Assembly: GCF_035634895.1 (NCBI RefSeq)
Contig: NZ_DASQCC010000010.1
Coordinates: 1-64,000, forward strand
Direction: 5' to 3'
Source: Actinophytocola sp035634895
Lineage (GTDB): Bacteria; Actinomycetota; Actinomycetes; Mycobacteriales; Pseudonocardiaceae
Length of the DNA stretch: 64,000 bases
Part shown: positions 1 through 15,000 of the stretch, piece by piece
Layout: each line of letters begins with the position of its first letter
Numbering within the stretch: the stretch's first letter is position 1
The notes under the pieces: model-generated
Database searches by the model: none
What the model saw: only the letters and a program-made list of their open reading frames with translations
Told to the model about the DNA's origin: nothing
Position numbers and translations under genes: made by a program

Positions 1-2
1 GG

Positions 3-3000
3 GCTGTGGGTTCGGCTGGTGGGTTGGGTGGAGTGGAGTCTGTTGGGGTTGGTGGGTCCGTGGATTCGGCTGGTGCGCCGATGGGTTCGGGTGGCGTCGG
101 TGGGTTGGGGGCTGTGGGTTCGGCTGGTGGGTTGGGTGGAGCGGGGCCGGTTGGGGTTGGGGGTTCCGGGGGTTCGGTTGGTGGGGCGTTGGGTTCGGGT
201 GGTGCCGGTGGGTTGGGGGCTGTGGGTTCGGCTGGTGGGTCCGCGGTGGTGGGTCAGCCTGGGTCTGGTGGATCGGCGGTTGGGGCGATCGGCGGGCAGG
301 CGACTTCCGCGCCGGCGATTTCCGGTTCGGCGGGGGTGGGGGTCGCGGGGCAGGTGGGGACCGGGGGAGCGGCGGGTGCGTTGGCCGTGCCGGCTCCCGG
401 CGGTGCTGGCGCGTCGGTCGCGACGGGTCCTCTCGCGGGGTCGGGTGTCGCGGAATCCGTTGGCGTGCCGCCGGGTTCGGTCGCCGCGGGTGGGTCGGCG
501 GTCTCGGGTCCGGCCGGTACGCCGGTGAGTCCCGGTCCGTCCGGCGTCACCGGCCCGTCCGGCGTCACCGGATCGGCCGGCACCGCCGGATCGGCGACCG
601 CCGGATCCGTGTCCGGTACGGAGTTCCCCGGCGTCCAGTCATCGTCCCGGGAGGCCGCCGTGCCGCCGGCCGAACAGGGGTTGCCGGGGTTCACGTCGGC
701 CATGCCGCCGGCGGTCCAGGCCGCCGCGGGCGTGGCGGCGTCGGAGGTGGCCGGGTCCGGCACGGCGGCGTCGGAGGTGGGCGGGTCCGACCCCGCGGTG
801 TCCGACGTGGCCGGGGCCAGCACGGCGGTGTCCGGCGTGCTGGCCGACGGCCGGACCCGCAACCTGCTCGCCGCGCTGGACCTGACCCTCGACGACCTGC
901 CCGCGTCCGCGGTGGACGTGCGCGAAGGGGTGCGAGGACTGGTGAACGACGCGGTCCTCGCGGCCACGGCGCTCCCGGCGGAGAACTCCCCGCCGCTGGC
1001 GCCGGACCGCCTGCGGGACCTCCTGTCGGACGTCGCCACGGCGGTCGGGCACGGGAAGGACCCCTTGACCACCGCGGCGGTGAGCGGGACCGGCTACCGG
1101 TCGGACGACCCGGCACCGCTGCGGGTCGCGGCGTTGCGGTCGATGGGCGCACCGCCGGTGGCGTCGCGGCCGGACGCGGGGCGGCCCGCGGTGGTCTCCC
1201 GCGAGAGCTTCGCCACCGACGCGGCCGCCGACGCCTACACCGACGCCACCATCCCGATGGCGTTCCGCATGGTCAACGGACCCCGGTTCCGCCAGGAGAT
1301 CCGCGCGGGCACGCGTCCGACGAACTGCGTCCGCGCCACGATCGCCGGCTACCGCACCTACCAGAACGATCGCCAGCACGACGTCGAGCCCACTCCGTCG
1401 CATGAGGACGGACGGCCGGCGGGCGAGCCGCGCGCGGTCCTCGAGGACGAGGTCGGGCGCCCGTTCCGGCCGGTGCCCGACCGTGCGGTCGTCGACCTGT
1501 ACCTGGGTTTCAAGCCGGCCGGCAAACGTTACGGGCACCTGGCGGGCACTCTGCCCGGCGGCGGCCGGCACGTCGTCACCGTGCTCGAGGCCAGGGGCAC
1601 CGACGGTCGTCGTGACCTCGTCTACTTCGACATGCAGTCCGGCGGTCTCGTGTCGACGGACAGCATGCGTGAGCTGATGTTCCAACCGGTCGGTGCCGGC
1701 GCCACCACCGGCCACGGTCCCGGCGCGGACACGGACCACCTCATGAGCAGCGGGCCACCCGTCCCGATGCTCATCGACGACTCCAGTGATCCCGACAGCT
1801 TCGACGAGGAGGCCGGCGGGCCCGGTGCCGCCGGCCGGCCGGATCCGCGTGCCGCCTTCCGGTCCCTCGCACACTCCTTGAACCTGGCGATGGTGCACGT
1901 GCCCGCGGGCTTCAGCCGGGACGAGGTCAGAACGGTCAGGGACGCCGCGCGTTCCGCGCGGGAGCGCGGACCACGGCCGGGGCAGGAGAGCCTCACCGCG
2001 GCCGCCGAACTGGTCGTGACTTGGAGCGCGGCCGTCGACGGGGCGCGGGAACGACTTTCGGCCGCGCGGCACGACGGCCTGACACGCGTCGACGAGGCGG
2101 AGCGCGCCGCGAAAGCGCTCCTCGGTCCCGTGCCCCGGTCGGCACGGCGCGGTGGCACGGTGCTGGCGGCGGTGCTGCACGCGCAACTCCTCGACGTGCT
2201 GAGCGCCGCCCTGCTCGACCACACCCTGCTCAACACCGGCCCGGCGCTGCTCGACGTGCGCCTTCCCGGTCCCGTGACGGCGATGCGTGTCGCCCTGTCG
2301 GACTTCTACGCCGAGTTCGTCGACAGCACCCCGGACCAGTACGCACTCGACATGTTCCTGGCGCACCACCCCTGGTGGGGCGACCGGTCGGCCACGCCCC
2401 GCCAGAGCATGGACGACGTCGTCGGCTCCGCCGGCTTCGACCCGGACACCTGGCTCCGGCACGCCGGGCAACTGCTGGAGCTGCCGGCGGATCTCGAGAC
2501 GCGGGCGGCCGAGGTGCTGGCTTCGACGCCGTTCCCGGCGGCGTCGACACACCTCGAGGGCGACGTGGCGAACCTGGTCGCGGTCCAGGTCGTGCTGGAG
2601 CGGTGGGGCCGGGTGGCCGAGGGCGCCGCGTCGGCCACGGCGCGGGAGCTGCGGGACGAGCTCGCGCGGGTGGGTGCCGCGGCCTTCGAGTCGGCACACG
2701 CCTCAGAGTTCGTCGAGGCTCGGCGGCGGATGGACGTGTTGCGCGGCATGGCCGACCTCGTCGCGGTGTGGGTCGTCGACGAGCGGCACGGCGGCCGTCC
2801 GGAGGGGTCGGCGCGGCGGCTCGCGGCCAGGCTGCGTGCCGGGTTCGGGGATGCGGCCTTCGAGGACGACCACGCCCAGGAGTTCGCCCGTGCCCGGGCG
2901 CTGTTGGGCAACCGGCACGAGGAGGCGGCCCGGGCGCTGGGCATCCCGCTCGCGGCGGTGCGCGCGCCTGAGGTCGCGGTCCATCACCGCATGGTGGACG

Positions 3001-6000
3001 TGCTGGCGTTCCAGCTGCACCGGACCCAGCGGATGCGCGTGCTGGCGGAGGCGCGCGCTGTGACGTTGGCGGGGCACCTCCAAGCCGCCCACGACGAGCT
3101 GCACCGCCATTCCAGCGCGGTCCTCGACCTGCTGGAGCAGGAGCTCCGCGACGATCGGAACGCCCTGGGACACCTGCTCACCGACCGCGGCGGAGAGGAA
3201 GGGCGGGAAGCGAAGCAGAACCTGATCACGCGGCTTGCCGGCACCTACGACACCGAGACCGCCAGCTACGCCGACCTGGTCGTCGACTGGTTGGTGGACG
3301 GCATGCGGCTGCTGCGCGCACCGGTGACGGCGGAGTCGCTGGGGCTCGTGGTCACGGTCGGCTCCCTGCTGCACAGCGGCCGGCTGGACTGGAGGTCGGT
3401 GACAGCGACGCCGCGTGAGGTGTCGGCGCTGCTGAAGGCGCTGCCGAACGCGCCCGAGGCCGACCGGCGGCGGTGGCGTGCGACCGGCCGTGAGCGCCTG
3501 CGAGGGCCGTCGTCCCCGTCCGCGCGGGAGCAGGCCCGGTTCGACCTGGTGGCGACCGTGGTGGGGCATCGCTTCTTCGACCACCCGCAGGTGAACACCG
3601 TGCTGGGCGTCGCGGAGCGGCTTCGCGCCGAGTTCGCGGCGCTGCGGCAGCGGTTCAACCACCCGGAGTACGTCGCCAGGGCACGGTATGACGCGCTCGT
3701 CGCCGAGGAGATCGCCGCCGACCTCGACTACTTCGGCGGTGTGGCGGACTCGACCGGCGAGAGCAGCACGGACTCCGACGGCGACGAGTCCGGCGACGAG
3801 TCCGGCAGCGACGAGATCGGCGCCGGTGAGCCGAGTGCCGATGAGCCCGGCGCCAACGAGTCCAGCGCCGATGGGTCCAGCGCCGATGAGTCCGGCGCGG
3901 ATGAGCCTGGCGGCGGGGATCCCGACGACGCCGAGCCCGAGTCCGCCGACGAGGAACCGGCCGATGCGGAGTCCGAGGAGTCCGAGGAGTCCGACTCCGC
4001 GAGTGAGAGCACCGACGAGGAGGCACGGGACCGGAGCGAGGCGGACTACCAGACCTCGGCGCGGCTGGCACTGGGGCTGCCGCGTGAACCCGGTGACCTG
4101 ACGTCGCCGGAAGCGAGCGCGGCCGCCGCCGGGCGTGCACGCGCCTACGACGAGCTGGCGACCGTGCTGGCGGACGCGATGCGGACGCGGCGCGTGCGGC
4201 CCGACGCGCGGTTCGCACGGATGGCGTTCGCGCAGGCGTGGCGGGCGACCGAGCAGCGGCGCCGCGAGTTCCAGCGGTCGGCCAACGCCGACGGGGTCGC
4301 GCACGTCGACGTAGACGTCCCGGCCGACGTCGCCGGGGACCGGCTCCGCGCGGGCCACACCGGTGGGATCGACGGCCGGATCCTGGCCTACGAGGCGTTC
4401 CTCACCGCGGAGGCGCGGGCACTGGCGGAACACGTGCCGGCGGGGCCGTCGCCGCGGGCCGTGGCGGACGCGGAGCGCGCGGCGGCCCACGCGTTGGGCG
4501 CGGCGCCGCCACCGCTGCCCTGGCGCGGACCCGCGCCGGACGACCAGCGCCGGCTCTGGCGGCGGACGACGGAGCTGCTCACCCGGGCCTACCTGGTCCG
4601 GTCGGCCGCGCAGGCCGAGATCGACCGGCTGAACTCGCTGATGCCCGCCACCGGCTGGCCCTCCATGCCCCAGGCGCGGGCCATGATCGAGGCCACCGAG
4701 CTGGCCGCCCGTGCCGACACGCTCGGCCGCCGCCTGCGTGCCCGCTTCACGGAACTGCACGGCCACGACGAGGCCACGGCGATCGTCAGCGAGTTCTACC
4801 TGCGCCACGACGACCAGCTGCGCACCGCACGGGAAACCCTGCGGCAGGCCACCCCGGAGACGGCGAGCACCGCGTCGGAACTGGCGGTGGTCATGCTCGG
4901 CGAGCAGGTGCCGGACACCGGTCTCCCCGGCCGCGGACGGATCTCCCCCGCCGACCGCCGGCGCCTCCAGGAGGATGTCCGCACCGTCGTGGCCGGTGCG
5001 CTGGTCGCCGAGAACAGTGCGCGTGCCGAAGCCGATGCCGTGCACACCGGCATCCTCGACCCCGCGCACGTGGACACGGCGTGGAAGGCGGCGGAGGAGT
5101 TCCTCGTCGACGCGGGTCTGCTGCTCGACTGGACCGCCGTCGGCCAGCTGCCCGGACCGCCCGTCGCACCGGCGGCGGCGGCGCGCCGTCGCCACGCCGC
5201 CGTCTCCGACCCCGACGCCCTGTTCGCCGCGGTCAACGGGTTCCTCGCCGAGTGGGACGACCGGTTCGAAGACGTCGCCGACCGGGAGGTGACACCGTCC
5301 GACCCCGCACGGGTGGACGCGGTCGCGCGGGAGAACCGCGAGGCCGCGCGCCAGGTGCTGGGGCTGTCCGAACCGGGACCGCTCACCCGCCCGCGGCAGG
5401 AGGAGCTCCTGCAGTCGATCGGCGCGATCTGGCGGCTGGTGCCCGGTCGGCCCGCCGCGCTGGCGACCGCGCTGCGCGGCCACTGGCAACCGGTCGGGGC
5501 GCGCGTGGACCGCGCCGACCGGACCCGCACGGAACTGGACGAGGCGCGCCTGGACGCCGCGCTCCGCAAGGCGTACGACGACCTCACGCGCCTCCTGGCG
5601 GAACAGCCGGAGGCCGTCCGCCGCCGCGTCGAGGAGGACGCGGCGCTGCGCTGGGCCGAGCGTGCTCGCGAGCTGCTGGACGTGCCGCCCCCGGCGGACA
5701 CGCCGGGGCCCGCGGTGCCGGCCGGCCGGCCGTACGGGCCGGCGACCTGGCAGGGCAGCGGGCTCGCCCGCCGGCTGCACCACATCGCGCTCGCACTGGT
5801 GGCATACCAGATCTCGTTGAGCATGACCGACGTGTGGGTCAACCCGGCGGTGACCGCGCAACGACTGCGCGACGGCATCCCATCCCACGAGACGAGCAGC
5901 GGGATCTCCGTGCCCGGCCTGCGGGACCTGCTCGGCTGGTACTCCGGAGACGACACGAGCCGCCTCGGCGAGGACCCGGCCGTCGACCGGGGCACACGCC

Positions 6001-9000
6001 CGCCGCAGTTCGCGGTCGAACCGCCACCCCCGGCGGGCTCTCCCCCGGAGTACACCGACGAGGCCGACGACTCGCGACCCGCCGGACCCCGGCCGGCGCC
6101 CACGGTGCCGGCGGCGTCCACGGTGGTGCCTGCGCCGACGGTGGTGCCGGTGCCGCACGGCGGTGACCTCGCACGCGCGGCGGCCCGGTGGAGCGCCGTC
6201 CTGGATCCCCGGGACCCCGGTGCGGATCCGCCGGCCGGTGCCGTCGGCGCCGCGCTCCGGCTCGTGGGCCCACCACCCGACCCGGGATCGGAGTGGGCCG
6301 GCGTCCACCAGCGGCTCGTGCGTGCGGTGGCCACCACGCTGTGGCGTGACGGCACACCGGCGGCGAAGGCGTTGCTGGCGCGGCTGTGGTTCACCATCGG
6401 CCCCGCCATACCGGCGGAGCCGCCCGACGTGGCCCGGCAGCGGCCGTGGGAGTGGACGGTGCGGTGGCACGCCCAACGGCTGCCGGCCGGCCTCGGGGAG
6501 AGGCTCCGGTCGGAGCTGCTCGGGTGGGTGGTGCCGTCCCTCGACGCGGACCGTGCCCAGCTCGCCAGGCAGCTGCCCGTCGGCCAGTGGGTGTTGAGCG
6601 CGCTCGCGTACCAGGCCTTTCTGGCGTACAACGACCCGGCGCACGTCGCGACCGTGGCACCCTTCGCGGCGGCCCTCCTGCGGTCCGGCCTCGACGCCAC
6701 GCACCCGGAGCTGGCGGCCGACCCTGTCGGCGCCGTACCGGACCGGGCACAGGCGGCGCTGCGCCGGATGTACGAGACCGCGATGTACCGAGCCACCGGC
6801 CCGACGACCCGCCCGACCACCGGCCCGGCCACCGGCGCGCCGGCGAACGGTGCGGCGTCACCGGGCGTGGGCGGCTCGACCCCGGCGGCCCCGCGGGTCG
6901 TGACGCCGGCTCCGGCAGGGGTGTTCTCGGCGGCCGCGGGCGACGAGCGTCTCGCCGAGGCGTTCGCGAAGGTGCCGGCGGAGGACGGTGTCCTTGGGTT
7001 CGGCGCGCGCACGCCCACGCCGGGCGACCCGATGACGGTCGAGGACGTCGCCGCCGTGGTGCGTGGCCAGTGGGCGGCGGGGCGGTGGCCGCGAGGCAGT
7101 CCCGTGCGCCTGTTTCTGTGCAACACCGGTGCGGCGGTGTTCACCAGGGCAGGCGGGAGCGCGACGGGTGACCTCGCGTGGTTCGCCCAGCAGTTGGCGA
7201 ACAACCTGTCGGTGGACGTGCACCTGCCAAGGGACCTCGTGTGGTTCGGCCCGATCGCGGGGCGCAGGCCGGTCGAGGTGGCCGCGCACGGCGAGGTGGA
7301 TGGCGTGCCGACCCTGGTGCCGCTGGTGGACGGTTGGGAGCGGCGGGTGCCCGGCGGGAGGAGGCCGCAACCGTCGAGCTACGACGTGGTGCTGCCCTCC
7401 CACGAGCGGACGGGTCTCGGGCTCACCGCGGACGTCCACCTGGCACCCGACGACAGCGACTCCGAAACCGAGTCCGAACCAGACTCCGACAACGAGTCCG
7501 AGAACGAGTCCGAGAACGAGTCCGAAACCGCCGCCACCCAAGCTCTGCGGACCGATCCCACGGCGCCGCCGGATCCGGGTCCGGTCGGTGCGCGGACGGC
7601 CCAGGTCCGACGGCTGCTCCTGCTGAACCTCGCACGGCCCGAGCGGGTCGACGGGACCCGTGTGCGGGCGCTCGCGACGCTGATGATGACCGAGGCCGGC
7701 ACGCCGATGCGGCTGCACGGCCAGGTGCTGGCCGGGTTCAGCGACGCGGAGCTGGTCGACGAGCTCTCCGCCGCGGGTGGCCCGGAGCGGCTGACGGTGA
7801 CGGCCGGCCGCGGCGCGGACGCGGTCGAGCTCACCCTGCGGACCACGCTCGGCGACGACTCCAGCGACCCGTCCGACCCATCCGGCCAGTCCGCCGGGGC
7901 CGCCGGGGCCGTCGGCGACCAGGAGGACACGAAGATCGAGAGCAGCTCCGGGAAGTTCGGCGCGACCGAGGCCGAGCTGCCCGGGTCGAAGCCCAAGAGC
8001 GCCACGGTCGACGGTCGCGTCCCGGTCGGGGTGGGGGATCTCCGCATGCGCGTGAAGGGGAGGCCGACCGGCTCGAAGTGGGTCGCCACCAGCTCGTCGG
8101 AATCGCGGGCCGCGGCCTCGGTCGACCCCGGCGGCGACCGGACGAGCAGCGACCACGACCTGCACTTCACGCTCACGCTGTCCAGCAACCGCGCGGCGCC
8201 CGTCCACCGTGGCGGGCACGCGCCCGGCGCGGCCACGATCAGCACCCCCGACGCCCTCGCGGACCTGTCCCTGGACGAGGACTCGCCGGTCGACACGGAC
8301 GGGACCGGGCCGCGCCCGGTGCGCATGACGGCGGGCCACGGCCTGTTCGAGCTGGGGATGAGGCTGCTGCGTCAGCACGACCCGTGGGCGGAGAGTGCCG
8401 GCGAGATCGGCTCCCCGGTTCGCGACGTGCTGCGCACGCTGGCCAGCGGCGCCCACCTGAGCCGGCACGGCACCGACCTGCTGGACGGCCACGTCCTCCG
8501 CGAACGACTGGAGATCCACGACCAGCGGGGGAACCAGCACACCGCCGTGGTGGAGCTCGAGGTGCGGCGGGACGCCACGTACGCGCTGCGCGGCGACGCC
8601 GTCACGGGCAAGACCACCACCAAGTCCGGGCACACCACGGGCCAGTCGCTGACGCTGACCGACGTGGAGCCGGTCAGCGTCAGCCTCCGGCTGCGGTCGG
8701 GCCTTCCGGTGGCCGGCGACGAGTCGAGCGGCGCCTCCCTCGAACTGGTCGGCACCCTGCAGGGCAAGCGGACCAACAAGGAGAAGCGGGTCATCAGCCG
8801 GACCAGGGAGATCAGCGCCGAGCTGGGCTGGACCGCCAAGGGCGCACTGGTGGGCACGGTCACCGACGTGACCTACGACCTGCGGATCCGGTTCGACGAC
8901 GGGCGGACGGAGCAGGGCAGCCACGCCATGCGTGGCGGCGCCGTCTCCTGGCACGTGCCCGGCTCGGCGACCACCGAGCCCGCTCCCGACGGGGGCGCCG

Positions 9001-12000
9001 ACGCAGAGCCGTTCCCCGCGCACAAGATCCTCGCCGGGGAGACCCGGTTCCCGAACCTCGCCGCCGTCGAGGCCGCCCTCCGGGACGTGGTTCCCGCCGG
9101 GGTCCTCACCGGCGACGGCCGGACGTCAACGGCGCACGCCGCCCGCAACGAGGTGACCGTCGCGCGGGCGTTCTCCGCGGACGGCGCCGCCGAGCTCAGC
9201 TCGGACCTCAACGGCGACGGCATGTCGCTGCTGCTGGTGTCGGCCACGCATGCCGACACCGGCAAGGCCGACGAGTACGTCCAGGTGGTCGTCGTGGCGG
9301 TGCGGCCGGAGCCGGCGGGGGCCGGTCGGGGCGGTGGCTACGGGACCTTCGACCGGTCCGGGCCGGCCGGGGGGCGGTCGAGCCGCGCCGTGCCGGGCGT
9401 CACCGGGAAGGGTGAGCTCGGCGCCGGACACCGGATCGAGCACAGCGACGTCGTGACGACCGGTACCGCCGCGGGTGGCGGCGCCGGGGCGCGCGGGGCG
9501 GCCGGGGGGATCGAGGCGGAGGCGCGGGCGCAGTACGTCCGCAGGATGGGCGCCACGAAGACCACGTTGAGCTCGGCGAGCGGGGCCGGGCACTCGGCGG
9601 GCTGGAAGTCCGGCCGGGTCGGCGCGCACGAGGAGGTCGTCGACCACTACACGATCACCGTGCACGGCGGCGACGGCGAGCTCGCCAGCACCACCGTCAC
9701 CGGCGGCGTGGCCACGACCGTCACCGGTGGCGGCTTCACCCCAGGCACCCCCGACCGGGGGACCGGCCAGCCCGACGGGGGGTTCCGGCCGGTCCGGCAC
9801 CGGGCGCCGATGCGCCCCGTGGGCTGGCGCCCCGCGCGACTGCCGGACCACCACGTCGTGCACGGCGTCGACCTGCCGCCCGGGTTGGGCTCGGCCCTGC
9901 TCGCCGGGCTCGGCGGACCCCAGAAGATCGGTCCGTTCACCCGGCACCAGGCGCACGAGTTCGCGAGCGCCAAGGACGTCGCGGCGAACCTCGACGCCGC
10001 GAGCGTCGGCGTCCACCAGACGCCGCTGCACCGGCGTGCCGGCGGGTGGTCCGGTGACCGGGTCGGGGACGTCAAGGTGCACGTCATGTTGAGCAACGCC
10101 CGCGTCAGCGGTGACCCAGAGTTGATGGAGCTCTCCTTCACGACCGTGGTCGCCGGTGCCACCGGGCACGGCGTCGAGCGCGGCACCGGCCGGACCGTGG
10201 CCGGCCGGGTGGGCGGCGGCCGGGCGGGCGGCGCGGCGGAGCACGACGTCGTCCGGTTCAGCGACGGCACGGACACCTGGGTCGAGCACGCCGGCGAGGC
10301 GGAGCACGAGCGCACCACCACGACCACCTACACCGGCCTCACGTACCCGGTCACCTACGACATCACCGTCCTCGGCGGCAGCCGGGAGGCCGCGGCCGAC
10401 GAGCCGGTCATGCACGGCGACGAGGCCACGAGCTGGCACCACGAGCAGGCCCACCGCACGAGCGCGGTGCGGACCTGGGTGCCGGCGGAGGAGCTGGAGC
10501 AGGTCGGTCTCACCACGCTCCCGGAGCCGGTCACGCTGTCGGCCGAACACGCGGACGAACCGGTGCCCGAGGTCGACCTCGACGGCCAGGTCCCGGTGAG
10601 CATCCGTCCGGAGGTGACCCTGGGGCTGCTCAACGCGCTGCGTGCGGTGCTCGACCTGGTGCCGCGGGACGCGGTGCCCCGCACGGTGCTCGCGCGGTTC
10701 GCCGACCACGTGACCGAACGGACCCTGGCGGAGCAGTTGACCGGCTGGTTCGGCACGTGGGCCGGCAGTGGCATCGAGGAGCGCGGGAACGAGGGGCTGT
10801 ACCGGCGGATCGTCGGCGACCTCGGCGCGGGTGGCCTCGAACCCGTCTACGGGGACCTGATGGGCGCGCCGGGCATCCGCTGGTCGGAGAAGGTCGCGGG
10901 GGACCTCGGCACCTACACCGTCGCGCTGACGCTGCGGGGCGACCAGCGCTTCGGCGACTACGTCGGGACCGCGAGCGGCTGGGGCGAGTCCGTGGAGACG
11001 AGGACGACCAGCACCACGACCACGGACACCGGCGACGAGCACAAGCGGAAGCTGGCGTCCAGGGCGACGGCCACGACCGGCCCGGGGATGCTCGACGGCC
11101 GGCCAGGCCGGGTCGTCGGCACGGTGACCGGCACGCAGCTCGTCGCCACCGACCGGAGCGAGGCGGCCGGCGTCGCGACCAGGCGCGGCTACGAGGCACC
11201 CGAGGGGGACCGGGCGATCTACAAGCACGATCTCGGGCTCGAGCTGGAGGTGAGCAAGACCCGGCACTCGAGCCGCGCGCCCCGGGTGCTCAGCGGTGGG
11301 GTCGTGGACCTGTTCGCCCCGGAGCCGGCGAGCCGCGTCCACGTGCTGGAGGACATCCCGGACGCGGTGCGGTCGAGGGTGCCGGCGAGCGAGCTCGCGC
11401 ACGGGGTGCTCCAGCGCGGCCGGTTCGTCACGATGCCCGACGACCACCACGTGGTGACCAACCCCGTGCACCTGCACTTCCTCGTCCAGGACATCGTGCG
11501 TGGCACGCGCCCGGGCGAGGCGACCGGACCGAGCCCGACGCCGGTCCCCGCCCAGGCGAACGCGGCGCTGGACACCATCAACACGGCCACCCGGCCGAGC
11601 AGGGTCTCCGCGTACCTGCCCGAGCTGATGGGCGAGCACGGCCACCGGGTCGACGGCCTGGACGACGACCCGCACTACAGCGCGGGCGCCGGCACGTCGC
11701 ATCCCCTGTCGGCACTGGTGTTCCGAGCCCACCTGGTAGACGCCTGGGTGACGCCGCGTGGCGTGGCCGAGTTCACGGCCAAGGACGTGTCGACCACCGC
11801 CGTCAAGGACAAGCGCAAGGAGGGCCCGTCGGTCAAGACCGGTGCCCGCGTGGGTGTCGAGTCCTTCGTGGACAACGCGAGGCCGGTGCTGGACGCGGAC
11901 GGGCTGCGGCTGCGTGGGTCGGCCTACGCCAGGGTCAAGGGCCCCGCGTACAGCTGGCAGCGGTCCGCGGCGACCAAGACCAAGGCCAGGACCGCGGCCC

Positions 12001-15000
12001 GGGAGACGACGAGCACCGAACAGTCGTTCCGGGTGACGGCGTGGGCTCACTGGACGGTCACACCCGAGTACCGGGGCTCGGTGCCCGAGGAGTGGCTCAC
12101 CCCCCGCACCGCGCGCGACCGCGTCCACATCGACACCAACGAGGCCGGCCTGCGCCAGCTGGGGATCGACCCCGAGGCCGTGCTCGGGGACCGGGCGGCG
12201 ACCCGTGGCACCGTGCCGGGCAAGGACAAAGGCAAAGGCAAGGACCAGGGCAAGGGCAAGGACAAGGACAAGAGCAAGGAAAAGGGAAAGGAAAAGGGAA
12301 AGGCCAAGGCCGGCCCGTCCGCGCCGGCCCGGACGCCGACCAGGGTGCCGGTCGGTGTGTACCTGCGGGAGGACGGCGACGACGGTGGCGTCGGCAGAGC
12401 CGTCGAGAAGCTGCCGGTCGAGGAGGGCGTCTTCGGTGTCGTGGCCCGCACGCCGCCGCCGGACAGGGCGCTGACCGCGGCCGGGTTGGCGGCCGTGGTG
12501 CGCGGCGCCGGCTGGAACGGGACCGATCCGGTCCGCCTGTACATGTGCGACACGGGCGAGCTGGCCGCGTTGGCGCAGGAGCTGGCCGACGAGCTGGGCG
12601 TCGCCGTCCGCGCGCCGAACGGCCTGCTGTGGCTGGGCCCCGGCACCGGGGACAGCCCCGTCATGGTGGCCGAGATGACGACCGTGCGCGGCAGGCCGGT
12701 GCTGACGCCCCTGGCCGACCCCTGGGCGGAGTACGAGCCCGACGAGACGGCCCCCGTGCCCGCCTCCTACGACCTCTCCCTGGCACCCGGCACGCCGTCG
12801 GGGCTCGGCCTCGCCGAGGACGTGCACCTGGCGCCCGCCGACCGGTTCGTGGTGCACGGCACACCGGACTGGTCGGCGGTGCGGGCGTCGGTCGTCCGGC
12901 AGCTCGACGCGCCCGGCACCCGCCGGTGGGCCGACGACGAGTTCTCCGAGGCCGTGCTGCGGACGCTCGCCGAGGAGGGCGGCGAACGGTCGCGCTACTT
13001 CCAGAACCGGTACGAGGTCGTGGTCCGGCGCAGCCGGCTCGGCACGCGGGGCGCCGAGACCGCCGGGGTGTCCGAGCAACGCAGCAGCTTCGGCGAGCGG
13101 CCGACGAGCAGCCACTCGGCCGGCTCCCAGGATCGTGAGGGCCTGGACCCGGCCAGGCCGCTGTCCATGGCCGCGAACCTCGGCGCCCAGTTCCTCAACG
13201 TGCCGGTGGAGATGGACTTCGCCCTGCGGGGAACGGGACCGCAGTCGAGCGCCGCGGAGTTCGCGCGGGCGGAGGGCCGGCGCTCGGTCGAGATCACGGA
13301 GACGCGGCCGGTGTCGCGGGCCCGGCACGACGTGGAGTTCGAGGTGACCGTCCGGGACCTGCACAGTCCGGTGGGGACGCGCGACCGTGCCGGCAGATCG
13401 GAGCCGGTCGTGGTCCGGATGACCCTGGAGCGGGCCCGGCCGAGGCCCGCCAGCACCGACCGGCCGCGAACGGGGGGCAGCTCCACCGTGTCGGTGGGCT
13501 ACCCCGCGCTGTCCGTCGAGATGTCCGAGGACGAGCGCGCGGCGCGGATCCGGGACGCCGAGCGGACCAGGGACGCGATCAAGTCGGTCGAGTTCACGGC
13601 GGGCTTCCTCGCCGCCCCGGGCCGGTCGAGCGTGGAGGACAGCGTGCTGCGGCGCTACCCCGGCGCGCCGGAGTCGGAGGTCCAGGCTTTCCGCGAGTGG
13701 CTCACCGCGGTGGCCGCGGGGCCGGACGCCCTCGCGTTCGTCAAGAGGAACGACCTGCCCCGGCGCAGGTTCAGGCTCGCGAAACGGGGGAGGAGGGAGG
13801 TCGAGGTCCTCCTCGCGCTGAAGAAGCCGGGTGACGGCGCCGAACACCCCGCGGAGGGCGGCGGGAAGCAGGTCGCGCGGAGCTTCGACGTCAGCGGTGA
13901 ACGCGGCGGGTCGCACACGGCCACCCGCGAGATGGGCGGCAGCTTCGGCCTGAAGGGAGGCCCGCAGCTGCTCGGCCTTCTCGAGGCGACCCTCGGTGGC
14001 AAGGCGTCGTTCGCGCACCGGGCCGACGACACGACCGGCATCAGCTACCGGCACACGCGGCGGGAGAAGACCGAGCTCCGCGGCACCCTCCCACCCGTCG
14101 AGTTCTCGTCCGACCTGGTGCTGTCCCTCTGGGAGGTCGGCACGTCGATCGACCTGGCCGATCCGAACAGGTCGATCGACGTGCCCGTGACCGCGGAGCT
14201 CCTGGTGGCGCCACCGGGGGAGATGGTGTCCGAGCCGTCGACGAAACAGCCGTCCGTGCTGGAGCCGGCGCCGGAGCGCCGGGGGCGCGACGCGTCCGGG
14301 CTGGACACCGCCGAGGTGCTCGACCAGACGCACGGCCGCTGGCGCTTCACCGAACGTTCCGCGCCGCTCCTCGCCATGCTGGTGACGGCGTATCTGACCA
14401 ACAAGGGAATCCTCGCAGACAGCGCCGCCAACGCGCTCAAGCCGGGGCTGGCGAAGTTCTTCGCGAACAACACGCGGGACATGAACGACGGCGGCGACGG
14501 CGCCCCCTACGTCCTGCCGGACGGCAGGAGCCTGTTCTTCACGGGTACGCCCCTGGCCGCCGACGGCCACTACGTCGACAAGGAGGGGTGGAAGAAGCAC
14601 ACCGACAGGTTCGCGTCCGGGATCGCGAGCCGGGTCGCGGCGGTGCGGCACGAGTCCGGTGCCGTCGAGGCCGGCCTCGACGGGTCGGCCGACCCGCTGA
14701 AGGTGAGTGCCACCGCCCGGCTGTCCAGGAAGCTCAAGAAGAGCGTCGAGGTCGAGCAGAGCTTCCAGGAGGTCCGGGAGTGGACCGACCTGGGCGACAA
14801 CCACCTCTACCGGTTCCCGGCGGCCGTGACGATGCGTGTGGGCGACGACTGGGAGAGCATGAGCGACCCCGTGACGTGGGACGGACTCCAGATCCAGGTG
14901 GAGGTGTCCGGCCGGCCGGCCGCCGAGGACATCACCCCGGACCCGTCCCCGGCCGCGGGGAAGCCGCCGGCCGAGACGGGCTGGCTGCCCGCGGACGAGG

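Noticed and set aside
3757..4023. Possible CRISPR-like or minisatellite array
   Set aside because: The repeats are in-frame Ser/Asp/Glu codon runs of irregular length without spacers.
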